A stretch of 64,000 bases of DNA from the NCBI GenBank assembly GCA_014706295.1, contig JACSVZ010000007.1, positions 61,763,475 through 61,827,474 on the forward strand, given 5' to 3'. Position 1 is the first letter of the stretch. Each line of letters begins with the position of its first letter. The translations under genes and the position numbers were made by a program. A model generated the notes under the pieces. It worked only from the letters and a program-made list of their open reading frames with translations, was not told the DNA's origin and did no database searches. Positions 54,351 to 64,000 of the stretch are shown one piece after another. This DNA is from Lycocorax pyrrhopterus obiensis (Eukaryota > Chordata > Aves > Passeriformes > Paradisaeidae).

Positions 54351-57300
54351 TTCTTTGTGTGCTGCGATCACACATTTGATTATCTCGGTTCTGCAGGACC
54401 CTGTTCCGTTTTCTGAGAGCCAGGCTGTGCTGCTGATGGCAGGAAATGTGATTTTCTTGCTTCCTCTTCCTTCCAGGTGGTTTTCTTTTGAGGTCCCATG
54501 TTCAAGCCCAGCTCGTGATGGGAAATAAAAGCAGTTTGTGGTTCAGGCTGCTTTGGCTGCTCTGAGAGTGTGCAACTGTTTAAAGGAGGGAATGGGGGGG
54601 AAAAAAAAAGGCAATTCCTTGCTCCTCCCAAGATCCCACAGAACTGGAAAATATAATTGCTTCACTCAGGTTTTTCAAACCTCCATAATTGTCTTTGGAT
54701 CGGAACATAGTTTATAATTGTGTATGAACACCCTTTCCAGAGCCAGATATATTAATTTATTCCCAAACTCAACTGTTCTGCTGAGACTTTATGTTAAAAT
54801 TTTCCTTCTTTCAAACAGTTTTTCCTGGCTGAGCCTTTCTGGGAAGGGCTGAAGTCATGTTTGAGAGCTGCTTTTGAGTGCTCTTGTAAAGAACCACTCT
54901 GGGAAAGTTTCTCTCAGGCAAAAGGAGCCTGAAAATGTTTATTTTAATACTTGCTGGTTAGAATTTTAGCAATCTGTAGGTGGAAATTCCCATGCGAAAA
55001 ACTCGAAGCCCTTCAAGACTGAAAAGGAGGTGTCTTGTATTCGCTTAGTTTGGAGTACAAAATAGCATTCATATGATTATTATTTTAAAAAAACCCATAT
55101 CTCTGTCTGTGGGTTCAGTGAATGGAGCCTCATCAGACTGCTTAGTCAAGAATTAAGGAATTGCTCCCAGATTTTCCCAGTGAGGATTAACATCTGACGT
55201 GGCCGTGTCATTGCCTCGGCCACAATGGGAGCCTTTATCTCCCCTCACATTTAATGTGCATTTCATTTCTTCCTGCAGACAGAGCTTTGTTTGTGAGGGC
55301 AGCCTCACTGGATCTGTGTGCGCCGGATGGGCTGAAAAATGTGGATTTCTGGCAGGTGTAAAATGTCTGGGAATACAGCAGAGGTTAAGGAAGGAGGCTG
55401 CTGTGTGTGGTGGCACTGCTGTGCTGAACTTCCAGCTCATGAAAACTGAATACTCATCCCTCACCCTCCATTGATGGGATGTAGGCTCCAAAGTTAGTCT
55501 AAATTTTCGTGGAATATTGAGGTTTTGTGTAATTTGCAGGCACTATTAACTTCTGCTTTTTAAAGCCACTCGGAACTTTGGTTTTTCTGATATTTTAGGG
55601 GATTCATTTCCCCTAAACAACCATGCCCTTAGAGCACTCCAACCTCTTTATTCCAGCTGATGGATCATGAACATCCACAGCATGAGGAATTCAGCACACA
55701 ACAATTGGCTCCTACCTGGAGCAGCTATTTTAGGAGGGCAAACAGCAGCTGAATGGCAGAACTGGGTCTTGCACTGCTTTTGTGTTTTGGTCAGACCACA
55801 CGACCTGAGCTGTCTGTGTTCCACATGGGCAGAGCTGAGGGTGCAGGGGGATGGAAGAGCTTCACTGAGGGACTTGGGAGGGGTGAACCAGCATGTCCAG
55901 GGCCTGGGAAAGGAACTGGGATCCGTGGGAAGCCGGGATGAGGGCGCTGGCGATGCTCTGAGCTGTTCTTTTGGGAAGTTGGTGTGCCGTGTGTGCACAG
56001 AGGAGCTGTTCTGCAGGATTCCCACTCAGGAGAGCCAAGTGGGGCAAGTTCAGTGGGAATCTGGGCTTCTTGCTCCTGATTATTTGCTTATTCCCTGCCA
56101 TGAGTTTTCCTGCTGTTCACCTTTCCTTGCCAGTTGTGGCAGTACCAATGTGAAAGTCATCCTTTACCATCACCCACCCGCGTGCCCTCCTCCTGCCACA
56201 GAGGTGGGGTGTGAGAGCTGACTGTCACTGCTAGGACTGTGGAAACAGTGTTTTCCTGTAAATCTGTCACAGCAAAGGTTTCCAAATCGGCTTTGGAACC
56301 TTTGGAGTGTTAACCTGCCCCGCGAGGAGATCATTGCGAGGTGATTTTCCTTTTTGTTTTCATGGCTTGTGCGTTCAGTGGCCTGAGGGATGAAAAACTC
56401 AGGGTAGTTTAGAGGTTCCAGGTAAACTGTGGAGGTGTTTGCAGTTCTCTCTTGCATTCCCATCTGCCAGCAGTCAGTGTGGAAATTACTTTTGGGCACA
56501 GCAAGCGCTTGTGGTGTGTCTGTAGCGGAGGGCAGCGCAGAACCAGGAGTTTTTGTGACCTGAGCCTCTGGTTGTGCCCACAGAGCATTGGGACCAGGCT
56601 AAAAACCACTGCCCGTGGCTGGGTCACCTCGCCCAGCCCTGGTGACAGATCAAAGAGATCCCTTCTGTGCTCAGTAACTGTGAAATCTATTGTTTCATGT
56701 TTCATTTTTACCTGATTTTCATTTACTGCGTGTTTGCATCTGTTGTTTCTTTCTCAATTTGTCCTTACCAGCTTTTTTCCCACCTTCCAGATCTTTGAGC
56801 AGTGAAGCCTGGTTTGGTTTTTTTTTTTCCCCTCATCTCCTTTTTTAAGCCTTTTTTTGTGGTTGAGTTCTTATTTGCTTTGTAGAGCTCAACCTCTGTG
56901 GTCAGTATAACACACACAGGATATTTGCTTTTGGCTGAGTCAGTCTACAATACCTATAAAGATGCATACACACACTGGTGTCACTGCTCTGTGCTCTCAG
57001 CAGACCCAAATCTGTGTGAATCCCATGAAAACTTGGATTTTGGGGTCTTTGAGGCTTGTGGAGCACAGGCACACGCTGTATTTCTCCCCGAATTTCCAGG
57101 AGGGGAAATTCAAAGCTGAGTTACAATGGATGCCATTGTCCCAGCTTGCTTGCAGCAATGGGTATAAGAGGAATTTTTGCTCCCAGTAATTAGTGTGGGC
57201 AACAATTAAGCACAGTTTAATGTAGAATAAGCACCAGGTTGTACTTTTCTTAGAGATTTCTCTTTTGCCACGTGCACAGCAAATGCTGAGCTCCCACTTT

Positions 57301-57444
57301 CCTCGTTTGGAGAACTGAAACGAGAACGACAGTAACCAAAACCAGCCCTGAGTAAAACACTGATTTTAATTAAAAAAAAAAAACCACCCTTGCATTTTTA
57401 AATACCACCATTTATGCTAATTGATGTGTAATTTGGCTTGTTGG

Positions 57445-57600
57445 GAGTGGACTCCCCATCCCTGGAAGTGTCCAAGGCCAGGTTGGACGGGGCTTGGAGC
57501 AACCTGGGCTAGTGGAAGGTGTCCCAGCCCATGGCACGGGGTGGGACTGGGTGCATTTTAAGGTCCTTCCAACCCAAACCATTCTGGGATTCTCTTTTTC
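57445..57600 (+). mobile_element. CR1: CR1 LINE 3' fragment in intron 1
   Basis: Sense-oriented: 'ggactccccatccctggaag', 'gtccaaggccaggttggacg', 'gtgtcccagcccatggcacg' and 'aacccaaaccattctgggat'. It ends only about 240 bases before exon 2. Confidence 0.9.
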
Positions 57601-57840
57601 TGTCCATCTCTCACATCCTCCCACACAGCTGGAAAATCTGGCCTCATTAGCTCAGGTTTGCAATTAACACTGCGTTCGCTACTCATGTCGTGGGAAAAGG
57701 TGTTTTTTGAGGCATTTGGGGTTACCTTGTCAGGGATCCCATCTACAGCCCCAACAGAACTCCCTTTCCCTCTTTCCTGCCCTCAGTTTGTGATCTATTG
57801 CGTAAAAAACCCCTCTCCTTCTGTGATTTTTTTTCTCCAG

Positions 57841-58014
57841 AAACGGAAAAGATCCCAGTAATGCGTGGCCAGTGGTTTATTGATGGGACTTGGCAACCTC
57901 TGGAAGAGGAGGAAAGTAACTTAATAGAACAGGAGCATCTCAACCGCTTCAAAGGCCAGCAGCTGCAGGAGAGCTTTGATATGGAAATATCCAAACCCGT
58001 TGATGGGAAGGAGG
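57841..58014 (+). CDS. DDHD1: DDHD1 exon 2
   Basis: 174 bases, both ends in phase 1. The last C of exon 1 plus AA gives Gln, so the protein reads PVYWN-QTEKIPVMRGQWFID, which matches mammalian WNQ(A)DKIPVMRGQWFID. The exon continues GTWQPLEEEESNLIEQEHLN and RFKGQQLQESFDMEISKPVDGKE, then one base (G) of the next codon. This is the most conserved N-terminal part of DDHD1. The acceptor is ttttctccAG|AAACGG and the donor is GAGG|GTAAGA. The purely conservative differences from mammals argue for a functional gene under purifying selection. Exon 3 (expected to begin with the family's VHSFKLSRNHVDW-type sequence) is not in the window. Confidence 0.97.
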
Positions 58015-60573
58015 GTAAGATTGTTTAGATCACTATAATACGTTTTTTTGGACGCTTGGGGTCTGCTTTTCCTGAGTAAGAATGTGATCTGTGTTGGTTT
58101 TTCATCCTGCAGAGTGGGGAACATCAGTTTGCTCTCCCGTTTTCCAGTGTAGGTTTTCCTGCTGCAGCACGTTTGGGGAACACTGTAAAAATGATATTCA
58201 TGGAGAAACATCGTGTTCCCATTTTGTTTCATATCTTTTAATTGTGTTCGAAGTCTCACTTCAAACTAAAATCTCTTGATGGGACAAGAAGAGTCAGTGT
58301 CTAAAGGGAAAAACTGGCTGCTAGCTCTCTGGCCAGCATCCCTAATTCTGCCCTAAAAGGGAGTAGGATCAGTTTTACAAATCACATTTCATTTTCCATT
58401 TTTATTCAGGCCGGATTTATTGGTTTTCAGCTGCAGTAAATCTTGGGCATTCATTCTGTTAGGGAACTCCTTACATTTTAATGAGCAGGCTGAGGATGTT
58501 CAGGTAGTGGTGCTGGGAATCTTGGTCCCATGTGTGGAACATTTTTAAGAACAGCTTGCTGAAATCACTGGTCTATTATTTAATGTTGAATTGATTGCTC
58601 AGAGCAGGTATTGCACAGTGAAAATTCGGTATTTTTGCCTTTCACACTTTTGCCTGTCTCTTGCTTGAACAATCTACAAACCACAAGCTGCAAGTACAGA
58701 GGGCCCTCAAGATATTTCAGTAGGGATTTGGTTGTGTTACCCTTTATAAAAAGAAATAATGATTTTACAAATTTCTTTATTTTTAAAGTGCAGCTTCACA
58801 AAGCAGTCACACAGTGTAGGGATGGCTGTGTTTCAGCCATCAGTTCTTAGGTGTGGACTGCTTGTTAATAAACTGGAAGCACAGCAATACTCAGGGCAAT
58901 TCTGTAATTACTGTGAGGAAAACCAGAGTGCCATTTGTTGATTTAGCGAGTTTTTTACGCTTTACAGAGAGTTTCTAACTCCCCTTTAAAACTACTGAGG
59001 ACTTTATGAATATTTTTTTTTCCTATTTGTGCTACTTTAAAAGATCTTTTCATCTGGCCAAGGCTGCAGAACAATCTTCTGCTTCAACAGCTCTGTCAGA
59101 AAGGTGCATGAAGTGGTGTGTGCCTGTACAAACACCCTTCTGGAAGGCACTTTTACCTGTTTTTCTGTCCCAGAGACACAAAGCTCAGGGTTGTTGGTGG
59201 CAGGGATTGATATTTTTACCTGGAAAGCAAATCTTTGTGATTCCTGAGCACTCCCAGCCTTTGGTAGCTTAATTTTTGAAGGAAGGAAGGCTGGCTGGCT
59301 TGCTTCAGTGGTACCTGGATTCTGCTTGTAGAGTAAATAAGAGAGATCAGGGTTGGGGTGATTTTTTTTAGATAAAGTCTGGATTAGGGAACAGAAGTTT
59401 TCAGATTTGATGTTGGATGGATTGGGGAGAGCGATGAGAACGATACGACCACTGATATTTATGAAAACGTAAAAGATCAGAAAAAGAAGCTCCAAACTCA
59501 GGCACCAGTGCCTTTTCTAAAACTAAAGCTTAAAAAGAAAAAAGGCAAAACCAAAAAAAAAGAACAAAAAAACCCCACCCCCAAGCTATGTATGGCATCA
59601 CTTCAGATGGAATATATGTCAAGTCACCAGTAGGTTTCAACAGGTTTTTTTGGTAGTAATAGGAGAGCTGCAGGACAATTACAGCTGACAGTGTGTGAAA
59701 AGTGGGTTTGTCATTCTAATTTGCCTCCCAGTACCTCTTGGATCCTCTGGCATCCACAATTCCCATCTGCAGTGGCACTGGGAGAAGCTCTGCACCTTGC
59801 ATTATTGCTGGTGAAGTAAACATAATTAGCTGAATTCAGCTTATAAATTTCTTGAATGCTCCAATTTGTTGTGATTGCATCCTGTGTGAAACAGATTTTG
59901 GTGCCATCAAGGTTTACAGGTACCTGTTATTTATGATCAGTGGAAGTTGAAATAAATCTGTAAATATCCACTGGGAAGCAAAGTGACTGTTCCCAGTGCT
60001 GTGATAAAGCATTGTGAGGGATGAAAAACTGGCCATGTGCTCTGATTCCTCAGCAGGATTAATACAAGCTGCTGTAACAGTCTCTTTGTACTCAGAATTA
60101 CTCCAGTGATTAGATTTATTAATTCTGCTCCTGCAGCATGTTAACAAGGAAATAACCAAGCTTCATCCAGGGCTTTGGTTGGTGATAGGAGGGAGAAATG
60201 GCCCATTATTGAACTTTTAATCCAAGCAAACCTTCCTCTGAAAGTGCAGAGTTGTTCAGGAAAAGGGTTTCCAACCTGCAGCCTACAAATAACGTAATGC
60301 CCATGCTGACTTCAGTGGTTTTTGGGAGCACCACGAGCTTCAGATGCAGAAGGGAGCAGAAAGCACAGATGACAGTGAATGCTTTCCCAAGCTCTGTTTT
60401 CCATGGGGCAGCCTGGAGATCACTCCTCTGCTGAGCCAGCTGTAGCTGTGTTTTGATTTTCATCCTTACAAAGTATTTGATTTCGTGCCTTGCAAAATGT
60501 GTTTATGATGCCTGAGGCACCTCTTGGTGCCTGATCCCCTTCGGCGCATCAGGTAAATTATTGTTATAATGGC

Positions 60574-60639
60574 AGGATGCAGAAATGGGGCACTTGATGG
60601 TCAAAAGGATGCAGAAATGGGGCACTTGATGGTCAAAAA
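60574..60639. repeat. Tandem duplication, 32-bp unit, two copies
   Basis: 'aggatgcagaaatggggcac' plus 'ttgatggtcaaa' occurs at 60574 and 60606 without change. A recent local duplication immediately before a CR1 fragment. Confidence 0.92.
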
Positions 60640-60644
60640 GAGCG

Positions 60645-60831
60645 TGCCCAACAGGTCAGGGGAGGGGATTCTCTCCCTCTGCTCTGGTGAGACCCCTCTG
60701 GAGTTCTGTATCCAGCTCTGGAGCCAGGCTGGGAGAGCTGGGGGTGTTCACCTGGGAAAAAGAAGGCTCCAGGGAGAGCTCAGAGCCCCTTCCAGGGCCT
60801 AAAGGGGCTCCAGGAGAGCTGGAGAGGGACA
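60645..60831 (+). mobile_element. CR1: CR1 LINE internal fragment in intron 2
   Basis: Sense-oriented but lacking the 3' end: 'ctctggtgagacccctctgg', 'ccagctctggagccaggctg', 'gggagagctcagagcccctt', 'ggctccaggagagctggaga'. It stops abruptly at 'gggacacc', so it is truncated at both ends. Confidence 0.88.
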
Positions 60832-61224
60832 CCTATGTAGCAGTGAAGAAGCTTAAAATATACAGAATGACAGAAGATTTAGAAGCTGCCTTTTCTTCAT
60901 GCTTAGGCAGACAGTGAGTTCAGGACCCATCTCAAGTAGCCCATCAAAGGAGCAGCGTTTTCCAGAGATTTCTGTCATATCCAGGCTGTTGTAAGATAAA
61001 ACAAGACCAGTTAAGTTCCTGTCATCCATTGCTCCATGATCTATTTAAGATACATTCCTTTAATGATGATGAAGTGAAGCTGAAAGCTTTGTTTATGTGA
61101 TAGGGAGGTAGGAGTAGATACAGTTCTTTGTATTTGCACAGAGAGGTGCTCAAAGTTCAGCTGGAAATCACCCAAGCAACCTGATTCAAACTTGAAATGG
61201 GCTCTGACTTTAGTGTTGATCCTG

Positions 61225-61312
61225 ATCTGTGAAGAGGATTGGAACAGATGAACCCCAGCAGTCCCTCTGCTAGAAATTATTCTGTGATCAAGTCTGTGAT
61301 TCCATGACAGCT
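61225..61312 (+). mobile_element. CR1: Diverged CR1 LINE 3' remnant in intron 2
   Basis: 'gaggattggaacagatgaac', 'cagtccctctgctagaaatt' and 'attctgtgatcaagtctgtg', a decayed sense-oriented CR1 terminus. Confidence 0.6.
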
Positions 61313-61574
61313 GATAAGAAACACAGGGGGGAAAAAAAAATCCTGTCAGAGTCAGAATTAATATTTCAATGCATTGATTTTGAGACAGCATAACTCTATT
61401 GGTTTTTTTCTTACGGAATTTCAGCGTGTGGTTAAGGCCACAAAACCTCTAAAAATTGCATTTGGAAGAGCTGGTTTTTTGTGTTGGCTTTCAAACAGTG
61501 TTTTCTCACTGTGTTAAAAGTTTATATAGATTTTTGTCACAGCTGAGTTAACCTTTAGGTGGGAAAGTCTTATT

Positions 61575-61815
61575 CATAGAATTGGAGAGTTGTGCAGGTC
61601 AGGAGGGATCTCTGGGGCTGCTCAAGTCCAGCCTCCCTGCTCAGAGCCACAGAGCTGATGAGAGCTCAGGATGATTCCTGTGGGATTTTCAGTACCTCCA
61701 ACAACAGAGACTCCACAACCTCTCTGTGCAGCCTGTTCAGTGTTCTACCACCCTCACCATGAAAAGAAATTTTTCTCCTCCTTTTCTCGAGTTTCCTGTG
61801 TTGCTTCTTCCTGGG
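61575..61815 (-). mobile_element. CR1: Old CR1 LINE fragment in intron 2
   Basis: Reverse-oriented: 'catagaattggagagttgtg', 'caggagggatctctggggct', 'caacaacagagactccacaa', 'cctctctgtgcagcctgttc' and 'tgaaaagaaatttttctcct'. A separate, older CR1 subfamily. Confidence 0.85.
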
Positions 61816-64000
61816 GGTCGCATTCCCACAGCCTGTAAAACGTTGCACAGACGGAACTGCTCCGTGGAATCCCGAGTGCTGTAGCTCTGAGCCTGATTTT
61901 CCTCCCTTCCAGAGAAGTGATGGGCAACAATAAATCCACTTCATTTGCACCTGTCCTGAGGCATCTGCTGGCAGAGCTGTTGGCTGAGCCCTGGCGCAGG
62001 AGAACTGTGGCAGGTGACACAAGTGTGGAATGTCACTGGTTTCACTGGATCAGGGAGTGCTGGGCCCTTGCAGAACAGGGCAGCAGGAGGATATTTTGTC
62101 TAATCTAACTTTTAACCATCCTTTTACATTCTTTGGGGGGAAAAAAAAAAAGAAAACAGAGCTGTGCTTAAAATTGAGTTTTTTAGTGTACATTTAGGAA
62201 GGGTCAGTGTGTTCTACCCTGTTCCAAGGAGGGGGATGATGCTTTAGGTCGTGTGGCTCTGATGCCACCGTGTCCCAGCTGTCTCTCACCGATGCCTTTA
62301 GCTCTGTAGTGATGTCATAACTGGTTGTGAAGAGTGAAGAAATTGGATTTGGGACCTGATACTTCTGCCACAAAATCTGGGGTTTTTTAAAGTATATATA
62401 CATTTTAGTTCTTTCTAGAAAATGTGACTTCTTTTTTTTATTTTTTTTTTCCTAAAAAGGGTGATACTAATGAAAAAAAAAATGACACACCTTTTAAAAA
62501 TTTTACTTTGAAGCTCAGTGTTTTTACTTTTAGTTCTCTACTACCTCCCTCCCTTCTCCCTCCCTTCTTTGTTCAAATGGAGAGGATATAAGGAGAAATC
62601 AGATGCTGCATGTCTTAAGCGAAAGCATTCCCAAGGTACAGTAATTGGAGATTTCTTTTTTTTGTTGTCGTTTTTTTTTTTATTTTTGTAGTGCTCCTGG
62701 CTTAGGAAGCTTTAAATTCTAGTTTGCTTGTCTCAGTTGAATGTTAGATTTACATGCTTCAGTTTTTTGAGCTGTATCCATGCCGTTTCTTTCCAAGGGG
62801 AAGGACAAAGCATCCTAAACCTTAGAAGAAAATTAGAAGTGTTGTGAGTCCTAGAGAGGAGTAGATGCTCACAGTGTCACGCAGTAATTGTGGCTGATGA
62901 AAACTGTCAACATTTGTTTCTTGCACTCTTTGTGTGTGGTTTGGCTTTTTCAGTAAAATAAAAGCAACTTTTTTTTTTAAGAATTGCGGCAGGCCTGGTA
63001 CGAGATAAGTTCTGTCAGAGGAGGAACGGAGGGTTTGTGCCAGATAATGTTTTGTTTGCCGCTTTCTTTTGGATAATAATCTTTAATTTTATGTTGTAAT
63101 TTGTTTTTGCTGCAGCTTTGGAATGAGATGAGTCTCTGGACATGGGCTGTAAAAGGGAAAGCTGTGTGGAATACAGCTAAAGGCTGCCGTGCTGCACAAA
63201 ACAGCCCTGACCTTTGCAGCAGCTGATGTCGTGCAAATTTCTTTCAGAAAGCGGGGGGTAGATCTTACAGGAGCCATTAATGATTGCAGAAGGCTCTAAA
63301 GTTCTTGGCACTGGGCTCTCTCTGCCCCCATTTAAGCCAGTAGTGATTAAACTTTCACTGACTGCAGTTATTGTGGAACTAGACTTCTAAAACCTTTAAT
63401 TTAAAATGTAAATGCACACGGTCGGTTTAGAGTTGTTCTTGTCATACCTTGTCTTCTTGTAGCTCCTGGGGATGTTGTGAACCCTGAGAATTTATTTTGA
63501 CATGCATAAATGTTTGCCTTTTGACTTCCTTTAATGATTTTTTCTCAAACTGGGTCCAAATGTAAAGGCCTGAAATCAAAACATTTCGCAATAAACTTTT
63601 TCCTGCCTCTTCTCACACAAGGAACTCAAGTCTGTTAAAGGTCTATGAGTGTAACTCGAGCAATAAGAAAGGACTTCTGCCTTTTCTTTTGAATAATTCT
63701 GAAATGATGTTGTGCATTTTTTTCCTCAGGTCATGTTCAGTTGTGGTAATGAATGTGCTGGAATTAAAAAAAAAAATTGAAATGAGGTTATGTAACAAAT
63801 AGTGACACTGATGAACTGAGGGGTGGTGAAGTGCAATATAAAAATGACAGCAACATGAGACTTTTTTAATTAAGAGCAATGGCCTTTTTTTAAATGTTTT
63901 TTTTAATAAGAAAAGGTTTTTAAAGCTCCAGGTTTATGTACCAGAACCTCAGAGTCGTTTAAGAAGGAACAACAGCAGCCAAATGATGCTCTCAGCTCCC

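Larger units (their letters stand above)
44454..57840 (+). other. DDHD1: DDHD1 intron 1 (13,387 bp)
   Basis: Begins GTGAGTG and ends ttttttttctccAG, a canonical GT-AG intron of phase 1. It contains CR1 fragments on both strands (listed), a (TG)n run at about 48680-48700 and T-rich stretches. Between repeats (44454-48486, 48623-49694, 49854-50693, 51094-51919, 52223-53937, 54351-57444, 57601-57840) no additional exon is recognised. The first roughly 150 bases are still CpG-rich. Short open frames in either orientation show no family features. Confidence 0.9.
58015..64000 (+). other. DDHD1: DDHD1 intron 2, 5' part (continues beyond window)
   Basis: Begins GTAAGA. No further DDHD1 exon is found to the end of the window, so the intron is at least 5,986 bp. 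It contains CR1 fragments, a 32-bp tandem duplication and many T-runs. The stretches 58015-60573, 60832-61224 and 61816-64000 show no other gene. A polypyrimidine stretch (cctccctcccttctccctcc) lies at about 62546-62570. Confidence 0.88.

Noticed and set aside
58015..64000. Possible DDHD1 exon 3
   Set aside because: No sequence resembling the expected next part of the protein (HSFKLSRNHVDW-type) with splice sites was found. The exon lies beyond the window.

Overview
The window is nuclear DNA from a bird, most likely a neoavian such as a passerine. The evidence is the dense scatter of CR1 LINE 3' fragments (the 3' ATTCTGTG-type octamers and the recurring 'aaggtcccttccaaccc' block), solo LTRs of endogenous retroviruses, an avian-type ITPRIPL1-like gene fragment, and two exons of DDHD1 whose protein matches vertebrate DDHD1 at the splice junction. 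The species call is inference. Gene density is low, as expected for a vertebrate intergenic region followed by large introns.

Layout. Positions 1-39,900 are upstream of DDHD1. They hold mostly unique, non-coding sequence with CR1 fragments on both strands, three LTR candidates (7872-8446, 12843-13454, 32479-32714), microsatellites, and one small accessory island at about 12.3-17.1 kb. That island contains a roughly 550-bp segment present twice, a truncated ITPRIPL1-like gene that still has a TATA-like box, a 5'UTR intron and a 150-codon ORF, a decayed second copy of the same gene, and an extremely AT-rich block of about 0.5 kb. From 39.9 to 43.5 kb runs a nested minisatellite field: 59-bp, 83-bp and about 77-bp higher-order units, all built on GTGTCACAC-like motifs. 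It ends almost exactly where the DDHD1 CpG island begins.

DDHD1 (phosphatidic-acid-preferring phospholipase A1) starts at 43760 on the + strand. Exon 1 (43760-44453) and exon 2 (57841-58014) join in phase across a 13.4-kb intron. The rest of the window is the 5' part of intron 2. The catalytic lipase motif and the DDHD domain lie on exons beyond the window.

The most interesting items are the possibly expressed truncated ITPRIPL1-like membrane protein in a tandemly duplicated, LTR-invaded segment, and the higher-order minisatellite abutting the DDHD1 promoter. The minisatellite units differ mainly at CG/TG/CA positions, as if they were methylated and decaying. All three forward reading frames stay open through it. 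No complete mobile element, CRISPR array, tRNA or rRNA was seen.
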